A DNA stretch of 5,535 nucleotides from Candidatus Pygmaiobacter gallistercoris (GTDB lineage Bacteria; Bacillota; Clostridia; Oscillospirales; Ruminococcaceae), in contig DXIA01000159.1 of NCBI GenBank assembly GCA_019113125.1, positions 1-5,535 of the forward strand, in the 5' to 3' direction. Within the stretch, counting starts at the first letter, position 1; each line of letters opens with the position of its first letter. Under the pieces are notes generated by a model. The model was not told the DNA's origin and searched no databases. It saw only the letters and a list, made by a program, of their open reading frames with translations. This document shows positions 1-5,401 of this stretch, in pieces. The position numbers were made by a program, and so were the translations under genes.

Positions 1-1
1 C

Positions 2-307
2 CTCTATGTCAAGAGCATGCTGGACGCCGTCGGGGCGATCGTCCTCGGGGCGAGTTTCGGGGTCGGGGTCTGTTTCTGCGCGGTGCCGCTATTGCTCTAC
101 CAGGGCGGACTCACCCTGCTCGCCGGGCTGCTCGAGCCCTACCTGCAGGGGGCGCTGCTGGACGAGATCTGCATGGTCGGCTATGCGATGGTCGCCTGCA
201 TCGGGATCAACTTCATCAGCAAGGAGGCGAAGATCAAGACCTCCAACCTGCTGCCGGCGCTGCTGGTGCCGGTGGTCTGGGCCGGCATGCAGGGCCTGAT
301 CGGCTGA
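2..307 (+). CDS. DUF554 family membrane protein, C-terminal part (5' end outside window)
   Basis: The reading frame is open from the first full codon and ends at TGA 305-307, giving 101 residues of a protein that starts upstream; full members of this family are roughly 230 residues. The fragment is strongly hydrophobic, with probable membrane segments around residues 10-45, 52-68 and 80-100. Features I associate with DUF554 (YqgA/YdfK) are the 'MLDAVGAIVLGASFGVGV' start of a helix, the 'LLLYQGGLTLLAGLL' segment, a 'GIGIN' turn and the terminal 'KIKTSNLLPALLVPVV' segment. The biochemical role of the family is not established; it is an integral membrane protein and no transport substrate can be named from sequence. 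It is followed at once by a strong terminator, so it is a separate transcription unit from the liv genes. An internal ATG at 17-19 is unlikely to be the true start, because coding sequence continues upstream of it. Confidence 0.82.
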   Translation, partial: LYVKSMLDAVGAIVLGASFGVGVCFCAVPLLLYQGGLTLLAGLLEPYLQGALLDEICMVGYAMVACIGINFISKEAKIKTSNLLPALLVPVVWAGMQGLIG

Positions 308-354
308 AAAGAGGGCGGCGCGGAAAAATTCCGCGCCGCCCCTTTTCTTTTTTT
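308..354 (+). terminator. Rho-independent terminator of the DUF554 gene
   Basis: A 13-base-pair, almost pure G/C stem (313-325 pairs with 329-341) has a three-base AAA loop and is followed by a long T-rich tail (343-354, TTTTCTTTTTTT). The A-run before the stem (307-310) could pair with the tail, so it may also work for transcription arriving from the other strand. It begins within a few bases of the DUF554 stop codon and insulates the liv promoter from upstream read-through. Confidence 0.95.
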
Positions 355-475
355 GAAAGAATTGTTACAAAAGTGTTTCAAAAATGAAAGGATTTTTTGA
401 AAAAAGAAAAAAATTTTGGACAAAACAGCTAAGGAAAGTCTATGTTTTTATGCAAAACGTTGTAAAACCCCGCCA
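355..475. other. AT-rich, gene-free upstream region of the liv operon
   Basis: This stretch contrasts sharply with the GC-rich genes on both sides. It carries several A- and T-runs (A5 380-384, T6 393-398, A6 400-405, A7 407-413), including the palindrome T6-G-A6 centred on 399 and an ACGT-centred element at about 452-465. No credible coding region is present. Its position just upstream of the probable promoter suggests regulator binding or DNA bending, but no site can be assigned with certainty. Confidence 0.5.
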
Positions 476-505
476 TTGCATAAACCCATCCGGTTGGCTT
501 ATAAT
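476..505 (+). promoter_or_regulatory. Probable sigma-A-type promoter of the liv operon
   Basis: A perfect -10 hexamer TATAAT lies at 500-505. Eighteen bases upstream is TTGCAT (476-481), matching the first three bases of the -35 consensus TTGACA. Transcription would start near 511-513, giving a leader of about 80 bases before livJ. A weaker alternative pair is TTGGAC at 416-421 with TATGTT at 441-446. The exact start site is inferred. Confidence 0.65.
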
Positions 506-514
506 TTGCAGCAA

Positions 515-570
515 TCTCCCCGGCAGGGAGGGGAAAAAAGAGAGAGGAATCGCTGCCGGGGGGAATTTTT
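515..570 (+). promoter_or_regulatory. Leader hairpin with short U-run; possible attenuator or mRNA-stabilising stem
   Basis: CCCCGGCAG (518-526) is perfectly complementary to CTGCCGGGG (553-561), and the stem can be extended to 515/564 with one G-U pair. The 26-base loop is almost all purine. The 3' arm is followed by AATTTTT (564-570). The fold sits inside the predicted livJ leader, ten bases before the AGGAGG ribosome binding site, so it could stop transcription conditionally or protect the 5' end of the mRNA. No T-box or known riboswitch signature was recognised. Confidence 0.5.
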
Positions 571-579
571 GAAGATAAC

Positions 580-585
580 AGGAGG
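580..585 (+). promoter_or_regulatory. Ribosome binding site that fixes the livJ start
   Basis: A perfect AGGAGG lies 8 bases before ATG 594. An in-frame ATG at 588 is only 2 bases from it, too close for normal initiation, so translation most likely begins at 594. Confidence 0.85.
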
Positions 586-593
586 TAATGGGT

Positions 594-1787
594 ATGAAAC
601 GATTTTTCAGCATGGCATTGGCGGTTTTGATGGCCCTGTCGCTGGTCGCCTGCGGCGGCGATTCCAGCTCCGCTGCCGGCGGCTCTTCGTCCGCTGCGGG
701 GGAAGGCGGAACCATTAAGGTCGGCCTGCTGGCCAATACCTCTGATGCGAACGCGAACTACGGCAATGCGGTCAAGAACGGCGCGATGCTCTACATCGAT
801 GAGATCAACGCCGCGGGCGGGGTCAACGGCAAGCAGATCGAGGTCATCGCCTACGACGACAAGGGGGATGCGACCGAGGCGGTCACCGCCTTCAACCGTC
901 TGGTGGACGACGGGGTCACCGCCGTCATCGGCGGCGTGCTGACCGGCACCACCATCGCGGTCGCGGATGAGAGCTACGCGATCGGGATGCCCCAGATCAC
1001 CGCCAGCGCGACCGCGCCCGGCGTCACCCTGCTCGATCCCGAGGACGAGAGCGCCGGCATCCGGGACAACGTCTTCCGCGCCTGCTTTATCGACCCGTTC
1101 CAGGGCGAGAAGATGGCCGAGTACGCCGCCGAGAAACTCGGCGCCAAGACCGCCGCCGTCATCTTTGAGACCGGCAGCGACTACTCCGAGGGACTCAAGG
1201 ACGCCTTCGTCGCAAAGTGCGCCGAGCTGGGCATCACCGTCACCAACGAGGAGGCCTACGCCAACGGCGACGTCGACTTCAAGGCCCAGATGACCAACAT
1301 CGCGAATTCCAACCCCGACGTGGTCTTCAGCCCGAACTACTATGAGGACGACGGCACCATCGTCACCCAGGCCCGGCAGGTCGGCTACGAGGGCACCTTC
1401 CTCGGCGGCGACGGCTGGAGCGGTGTCACCGGCTATGCCGCCGCCGCGGCCCTCGAGGGAACCGTCTACTGCTCGGCCTACGCCGGCGACGCCGACTTCG
1501 AGGCCGCCTACGCCGAGACCTACGGCGAGGATGTGCCCAACATGTTCGCCCCCCTCGGCTACGACGCCGCGATGCTGATGGTCACCGCCATCGCGAAGGC
1601 GGAGGAGCAGGGCCTTGAGACCGGCTCGGACGAGTACAAGGCCGCCATCATCGAGGCGCTGGCCGCCACCGACGGGGTCAAGGGGGTCACCGGCACCTAC
1701 AAGTTCGACGAGTTCAACAACCCGATCAAGGACGCAGCGATGATGAAACTGGTGAACGGCGAAGAGGTCTTCACCGAGATGTTCTGA
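594..1787 (+). CDS. livJ: Branched-chain amino acid ABC transporter substrate-binding lipoprotein
   Basis: A 397-residue type I periplasmic-fold binding protein (Peripla_BP_6/LivJ family) that would capture leucine, isoleucine or valine, or a related small ligand, outside the membrane and deliver it to LivH-LivM. Residues 1-20 are a lipoprotein signal: K2-R3, a hydrophobic core, and lipobox L17-V-A-C20, so Cys20 should carry the lipid anchor. A Gly/Ser/Ala linker (21-39) follows. The first lobe starts at IKVGLL (41-46), with YG at 56-57 and the family signature INAAGGVNGK (71-80). Likely ligand contacts by family alignment are T117-G118, S138-A-T140 and D273 in GGDGW; this is inference. Length is normal for Gram-positive members. 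ATG 594 is preferred over ATG 588 because of AGGAGG spacing. The usual TGP-type segment before YG is replaced by TSDANAN, so the exact ligand is uncertain. It is first in the liv operon and is followed by a hairpin that may raise its output relative to the permeases. Confidence 0.93.
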   Translation: MKRFFSMALAVLMALSLVACGGDSSSAAGGSSSAAGEGGTIKVGLLANTSDANANYGNAVKNGAMLYIDEINAAGGVNGKQIEVIAYDDKGDATEAVTAFNRLVDDGVTAVIGGVLTGTTIAVADESYAIGMPQITASATAPGVTLLDPEDESAGIRDNVFRACFIDPFQGEKMAEYAAEKLGAKTAAVIFETGSDYSEGLKDAFVAKCAELGITVTNEEAYANGDVDFKAQMTNIANSNPDVVFSPNYYEDDGTIVTQARQVGYEGTFLGGDGWSGVTGYAAAAALEGTVYCSAYAGDADFEAAYAETYGEDVPNMFAPLGYDAAMLMVTAIAKAEEQGLETGSDEYKAAIIEALAATDGVKGVTGTYKFDEFNNPIKDAAMMKLVNGEEVFTEMF

Positions 1788-1824
1788 TCCGGCAAAGCGT
1801 CCAACTGAAGAGACAAAACAGGAG

Positions 1825-1873
1825 AACTATGCGGGGGGAGCGCCTCCCACCGCATAGTTTCTTGTTATCTTTT
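1825..1873 (+). terminator. Leaky terminator-like hairpin between livJ and livH
   Basis: AACTATGCGG (1825-1834) pairs perfectly with CCGCATAGTT (1850-1859). After one mismatch (G1835/A1849), five more pairs (1836-1840 with 1844-1848) close a CGC loop. The 3' side runs into a T-rich stretch up to 1873 that is interrupted by C, G and A. Stems like this after a binding-protein gene are a known way to lower transcription of the downstream permease genes and stabilise the upstream mRNA. The interrupted T-tract suggests partial rather than full termination, which fits the operon continuing. Confidence 0.65.
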
Positions 1874-1892
1874 GGAACCAAAAAAAAGCATG

Positions 1893-1911
1893 CGCCGCGC
1901 ACAGCGCGGCG
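1893..1911 (+). promoter_or_regulatory. Second GC-rich hairpin just upstream of livH
   Basis: CGCCGCGC (1893-1900) and GCGCGGCG (1904-1911) form a perfect 8-pair stem with an ACA loop. It ends eight bases before the livH ribosome binding site. There is no T-run after it, so it is not a terminator. It may influence ribosome access or block RNA decay; its role is inferred. Confidence 0.45.
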
Positions 1912-1918
1912 GGAAAGC

Positions 1919-1922
1919 GAGG
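1919..1922 (+). promoter_or_regulatory. Weak ribosome binding site supporting the livH start at 1931
   Basis: GAGG lies 8 bases before ATG 1931. It is weaker than the sites of the other liv genes. An in-frame ATG at 1829 has AGGAG only 4 bases upstream and is buried in the hairpin stem. The residues it would add (34, basic and low in hydrophobic content) do not resemble LivH, so 1931 is preferred. Confidence 0.6.
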
Positions 1923-1930
1923 CGCGCAAG

Positions 1931-2818
1931 ATGGCGTTTTTCTCGACATTGTTCAGCCAGATCGTCAACGGGCTGCAGTCCGGCTCGATCTACGCGCTGG
2001 TGGCGCTGGGGTACAGCATGGTCTACGGCATCATCATGCTGCTCAACTTCGCCCACGGCGATATCATCATGGTGGGGGCCTATGTGGTCTGGATGTCGAT
2101 GACCAGTTTCGGGCTGCATCCGCTGCCCTCCATCCTGCTGGCGGTGGTCGTCAGCACCCTGCTCGGGGTGGTGATCGAGAAGGTCGCCTACGCGCCGCTG
2201 CGCTCCTCCCCCCGGCTCTCGCTGCTGATCACCGCGATCGGCATCTCGTTTCTGCTCGAAAACGGCTTTCAGCTGATCTTCGGCGCCGGGGCCAAGGTGG
2301 TGCCCACCCTGATCGAGGGGCCGACCTTCGACGTTCTGGGGGCGAGCGTGAGCACCCCGGCGCTGGTCACCCTCGCGGTGACGGTGGTCATCATGATCGG
2401 GCTCACCCTGCTGGTCCAGAAGACCAAGCTCGGCCGGGCGATGCGGGCGGTCAGCGAGGACATGGGCGCCGCCCAGCTGATGGGGGTCAACATCAACACC
2501 ACCATCTCCTTCACCTTCGCCCTCGGCTCCGCCCTCGCGGCGGTCGCGAGCGCGCTCTACCTCTCCTCCTACGCCCAGGCCTCCCCCACGATGGGCTCGA
2601 TGCTGGGGCTCAAGGCGTTTGTCGCGGCGGTGCTCGGCGGCATCGGCAGCCTGCCCGGCGCGATGCTCGGCGGTTTTGTCATCGGTCTGGCCGAGGCGCT
2701 GGTCTCGGCGGCGGGGCTCTCGGTCTGGAAGGACGGGGTGGTCTTCGCGATCCTCATCGTCGTGCTGCTGGTGCGGCCCAGCGGGCTGCTCGGCAAGCCG
2801 ATGAAGGAAAAGGTCTAA
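1931..2818 (+). CDS. livH: Branched-chain amino acid ABC transporter permease LivH
   Basis: A 295-residue integral membrane permease of the BPD_transp_2 type that forms half of the translocation channel with LivM. From ATG 1931 the N-terminus matches the family: a short amphipathic start, then NGLQSGSIYALVALGYSMVY (13-32) and LLNFAHGDIIMVGAY (37-51), the conserved LivH opening. Further segments are YAPLRSSPRLSLLITAIG (87-104), the cytoplasmic stretch LGRAMRAVSED (167-177) that should contact the ATPases, and the hallmark VLGGIGSLPGAMLGG (234-248). The C-terminus VRPSGLLGK (281-289) is typical. About eight hydrophobic segments are visible. Length agrees with the family (about 290-310). The stop codon TAA 2816-2818 is 13 bases before livM. 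An alternative start at 1829 would add 34 unrelated residues and is judged unlikely. Confidence 0.93.
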   Translation: MAFFSTLFSQIVNGLQSGSIYALVALGYSMVYGIIMLLNFAHGDIIMVGAYVVWMSMTSFGLHPLPSILLAVVVSTLLGVVIEKVAYAPLRSSPRLSLLITAIGISFLLENGFQLIFGAGAKVVPTLIEGPTFDVLGASVSTPALVTLAVTVVIMIGLTLLVQKTKLGRAMRAVSEDMGAAQLMGVNINTTISFTFALGSALAAVASALYLSSYAQASPTMGSMLGLKAFVAAVLGGIGSLPGAMLGGFVIGLAEALVSAAGLSVWKDGVVFAILIVVLLVRPSGLLGKPMKEKV

Positions 2819-2823
2819 GGGGG
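2818..2823 (+). promoter_or_regulatory. Ribosome binding site favouring the livM start at ATG 2832
   Basis: AGGGGG overlaps the last base of the livH stop codon and lies 8 bases before ATG 2832. The alternative start GTG 2823, three codons earlier, could use AAAAGG at 2808-2813 with 9-base spacing. Both are possible; ATG is preferred. Confidence 0.55.
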
Positions 2824-2831
2824 TGTACCGG

Positions 2832-3854
2832 ATGAAACAGAGTGTCAGAACCATCCCGATGCCGGTGCGCTACCTGATCAACACGGTGCTCATCGCGCTG
2901 TTTGTCTTCGGCTCGACCGCCTTCGTCACCGGCGGCGGGGTCTCAAACTACATCTCCAAGGTGCTGATGGTCATCGGCATCAACATCATCCTCGCGGTCT
3001 CGCTCAACGTCGCGACCGGCTACCTCGGCCAGCTGCCGCTGGGCCACGCCGGATTCATGGCGGTCGGGGCCTACACCGGCGGCATCTTTCTCAAGGCGGC
3101 GGGGGCGGATCAGGCGGCCGGGGTCTCCTACGGGGTGCTGGTGGTCGCGGCGCTGCTGCTGTCCGGCCTCGTCGCCGCCCTCTTCGGCATCGTCATCGGG
3201 GTGCCGGCGCTGCGGCTGCGGGGGGACTACCTCGCGATCATCACGCTGGGTTTCGGCGAGATCATCCGGGTGGTGCTCACTAACATCGACGGGGTGCTCG
3301 GGTTCAAGCTGACCTACGGCGCGTCGGGGCTCAAGCGGATCCCCAAGATCACCAGCTACTTCAACGTCCTGGTCTGCGTCGTGCTGACCTGTCTGGTGAT
3401 CCATCTGATCATGAAGTCCCGCCACGGCCGGGCGATCCTCGCGATCCGGGAGAACGAGATCGCCGCCGAGAGCTGCGGGGTGCGGACCACCTATTATAAG
3501 GTGATGGCCTTCACCCTCTCGGCCTTCTTCGCCGGGGTGGCCGGCTGTCTCTACGCGGGGTACCTGGGCAGTCTGCAGCCCACCACCTTCGGCTTTATGA
3601 AGTCGATCGAGATCCTGGTCATGGTGGTGCTCGGCGGCATGGGCTCGATGCTCGGCTCGGTCCTCTCGGCGATCACCCTCACCGCGCTGCCCGAGGCGCT
3701 GCGCGCGTTTGAGGACTACCGGATGGTCGCCTACTCGCTGGTGCTGGTCATCGTGATGATCTTCAAACCCACCGGGCTGATGGGGCAGTACGACTTCTCC
3801 CTCTCCCGGCTGCTCGAAAAGCTGCTCAATCTGGGCAGAAAGAAGGAGGGCTGA
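2832..3854 (+). CDS. livM: Branched-chain amino acid ABC transporter permease LivM
   Basis: A 340-residue BPD_transp_2 permease that pairs with LivH to form the membrane channel. Family landmarks in order are SLNVATGYLGQLPLGHAGFM (57-76) followed by VGAYTGG, then LRLRGDYLAIITLGFGEI (127-144). Next is the cytoplasmic coupling region GRAILAIRENEIAAESCGV (199-217), whose AIREN-E-AAES pattern is typical of LivM and contacts the ATPases. VLGGMGSMLGSVLSA (266-280) and the C-terminal FKPTGLMG (311-318) complete the set. Eight or nine hydrophobic segments are visible, starting at about residue 14. The protein ends in a short charged tail (RKKEG). GTG 2823 would add only M-Y-R. It lies 13 bases after livH and 3 bases before livG; the livG ribosome binding site is inside its last codons, which suggests translational coupling. 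Confidence 0.93.
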   Translation: MKQSVRTIPMPVRYLINTVLIALFVFGSTAFVTGGGVSNYISKVLMVIGINIILAVSLNVATGYLGQLPLGHAGFMAVGAYTGGIFLKAAGADQAAGVSYGVLVVAALLLSGLVAALFGIVIGVPALRLRGDYLAIITLGFGEIIRVVLTNIDGVLGFKLTYGASGLKRIPKITSYFNVLVCVVLTCLVIHLIMKSRHGRAILAIRENEIAAESCGVRTTYYKVMAFTLSAFFAGVAGCLYAGYLGSLQPTTFGFMKSIEILVMVVLGGMGSMLGSVLSAITLTALPEALRAFEDYRMVAYSLVLVIVMIFKPTGLMGQYDFSLSRLLEKLLNLGRKKEG

Positions 3855-3857
3855 CCC

Positions 3858-4706
3858 GTGGCAAAGACAAGGGAAAAGCTGGTCCCGGTCGAGGGGGGCA
3901 TCATCCCCGAGCGGGACGCCGGTGTGCCGCCGGTGCTCGAGGCACGGCACCTCGGCATCGATTTCGGCGGGCTGACCGCGGTGGACGACTTCAACTTCAT
4001 CATCGGAAAAACCGAGATCGGCGGGCTGATCGGCCCCAACGGCGCCGGCAAGACCACCATCTTCAACCTGCTGACCAACGTCTACCAGCCCACCCGGGGC
4101 AAGATCCTGATCGGCGGGGTGGACACCCGGGGCAAAAAGACCTACGAGGTCAACCGGATGGGGATCGCCCGCACCTTTCAGAACATCCGGCTGTTCAAGG
4201 CGCTGCCGGTGCTGGACAATGTGCTGATCGGGATGCAGGGGGCGTCGGGCTACCGCCTGCCCTCGGCGCTGCTGCGGCTGCCCTCCTACTGGAAACAGGA
4301 GAAAGCGGCGCGGGAGAAGGCCCTCTCGCTGCTCGCGATCTTCGGGATGGAGTCGCTCGCCGACACCCCCGCCGGCAGCCTGCCCTACGGCGCACAGCGG
4401 CGGCTCGAGATCGTGCGGGCCCTCGCCACCGACCCGAAGGTGCTGCTGCTGGATGAGCCGGCGGCCGGCATGAACCCCGCCGAGACCGCCGAGCTGATGG
4501 AGAACATCCGCAAGATCCGGGATGAGTTCAAGATCGCGGTGGTCCTCATCGAGCACGACATGAACCTCGTCATGGGGATCTGCGAGGGGATCGCGGTGCT
4601 CAACTACGGCCAGATCATCGCTAAGGGCACCCCGGAGGAGATCCGGAACAACCCGCTGGTGATCGAGGCCTATCTCGGCAGAAAGGAGGGGGCGGCCGGA
4701 TGCTGA
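3858..4706 (+). CDS. livG: Branched-chain amino acid ABC transporter ATP-binding protein LivG
   Basis: A 282-residue cytoplasmic ATPase, one of the two subunits that power uptake. Start GTG 3858 follows AAGGAGGG (3843-3850) by 7 bases. Motifs: Walker A GPNGAGKTT (59-67), Q-loop TFQN (Q108), signature LPYGAQRR (175-182), Walker B VLLLDEP (195-201), D-loop AAGMNP (202-207) and switch histidine H233 in IEHDM. The C-terminal NPLVIEAYLG (265-274) is the BCA_ABC_TP_C tail typical of LivG and separates it from LivF. The signature deviates from LSGGQ, as is usual for LivG, and A179 replaces the more common polar residue. About 25 residues precede the first beta strand (VLEARHLGIDFGG), a longer N-terminus than that of E. 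coli LivG. The last 7 bases overlap livF, consistent with coupled synthesis of the ATPase pair. Confidence 0.95.
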   Translation: MAKTREKLVPVEGGIIPERDAGVPPVLEARHLGIDFGGLTAVDDFNFIIGKTEIGGLIGPNGAGKTTIFNLLTNVYQPTRGKILIGGVDTRGKKTYEVNRMGIARTFQNIRLFKALPVLDNVLIGMQGASGYRLPSALLRLPSYWKQEKAAREKALSLLAIFGMESLADTPAGSLPYGAQRRLEIVRALATDPKVLLLDEPAAGMNPAETAELMENIRKIRDEFKIAVVLIEHDMNLVMGICEGIAVLNYGQIIAKGTPEEIRNNPLVIEAYLGRKEGAAGC

Positions 4707-5401
4707 AGGTAGAGGGAATCGACGTCTTTTACGGCAACATCCACGCGGTGCGGCAGATCTCCTTCTCGGTCGCCGAGGGGGAGATCGTCACCCTGATCGG
4801 GGCAAACGGCGCGGGCAAGAGCACGATTCTGAACACCGTGTCCGGCCTGCTGCGGCCGAAGGCCGGCACCGTCACCTTCGAGGGGCGGCGGATCGACCAT
4901 CTGCCCCCTCACAAGGTACTGACCCTCGGCCTCGCGCAGGTGCCGGAGGGGCGGCGGATCTTCGCCCGGATGACGGTGGAGGAGAACCTCGAGATGGGGG
5001 GCTACACCCGGCCGGGATCCGAGAGCGCCGACGCGCTGGCGCGGGTCTACGAGCAGTTCCCCCGCCTCGCCGAGCGGCGCCGGCAGATCGCCGGCACCCT
5101 CTCCGGCGGCGAGCAGCAGATGCTCGCGATGGGCCGGGCGCTGATGGCAAAGCCGAAACTGCTGATGCTGGATGAGCCGAGCATGGGCCTCGCCCCGCTG
5201 CTGGTCGAGCAGGTCTTCGAGATCATCGGCCGGCTGCACAAGGCGGGCACCACCATTCTGCTGGTCGAGCAGAACGCCCAGATGGCCCTCTCGATCGCCG
5301 ACCGGGCCTATGTGCTCGAGACCGGCCGGATCGTGATGGAGGGCAGGGCGGCCGCGCTGCTCGAGGACGACAAGGTCCGCAGCGCCTATCTCGGCAGCTG
5401 A
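4700..5401 (+). CDS. livF: Branched-chain amino acid ABC transporter ATP-binding protein LivF
   Basis: A 233-residue ATPase that dimerises with LivG under the LivH-LivM channel. It starts at ATG 4700, inside the end of livG, with a strong purine-rich ribosome binding site AAAGGAGGGGG (4682-4692). Motifs: Walker A GANGAGKST (34-42), Q-loop region QVPEGRRIFARMTVEENL (80-97) with the VPEGR-IF pattern diagnostic of LivF, canonical signature LSGGEQQ (134-140), Walker B LLMLDEP (154-160) and D-loop SMGLAP (161-166). Where most ABC ATPases have the switch histidine it has Gln191 in LLVEQNA, as LivF proteins generally do. The C-terminus LETGRIVMEGRAAALLED and AYLGS is full length for the family. It is the last gene of the operon; no standard terminator follows immediately. 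Confidence 0.95.
   Translation: MLKVEGIDVFYGNIHAVRQISFSVAEGEIVTLIGANGAGKSTILNTVSGLLRPKAGTVTFEGRRIDHLPPHKVLTLGLAQVPEGRRIFARMTVEENLEMGGYTRPGSESADALARVYEQFPRLAERRRQIAGTLSGGEQQMLAMGRALMAKPKLLMLDEPSMGLAPLLVEQVFEIIGRLHKAGTTILLVEQNAQMALSIADRAYVLETGRIVMEGRAAALLEDDKVRSAYLGS

Noticed and set aside
384..572. Small 62-codon + strand frame in the livJ upstream region
   Set aside because: No ribosome binding site, basic low-complexity start, and it runs through the -10/-35 region and the leader hairpin. More likely a regulatory region than a gene.
588..593. ATG at 588 as the livJ start
   Set aside because: Only two bases from AGGAGG; ATG 594 has ideal spacing and gives a normal lipoprotein signal beginning MKRFF.
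506..593. T-box or known amino acid riboswitch in the livJ leader
   Set aside because: The leader is about 80 bases, too short, and no T-box core sequence or other recognised riboswitch signature is present.
1803..1818. Shared GAGACAAAA word after the livJ stop (1810-1818) and after the livF stop (5410-5418)
   Set aside because: A nine-base A-rich match in two spacers is within chance, and no structure or wider similarity surrounds it.
1829..1930. In-frame 34-residue extension of LivH from ATG 1829
   Set aside because: The start is buried in a stable hairpin, the added residues are basic and unlike LivH, and homologues begin near the residue encoded at 1931.
1865..2854. 329-codon open frame on the - strand opposite livH
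   Set aside because: Same composition artefact (repetitive His/Asp/Arg/Gln, no domain) opposite a well-supported permease.
2943..4556. 537-codon open frame on the - strand opposite livM and livG
   Set aside because: It is an antisense shadow: GC-rich codons on the + strand leave few stops on the complement. The translation is rich in H, D, Q, R and E with no recognisable fold, and both + strand genes are fully convincing.
4670..5239. 189-codon open frame on the - strand opposite livF
   Set aside because: Low-complexity antisense translation opposite a gene with every ABC ATPase motif.
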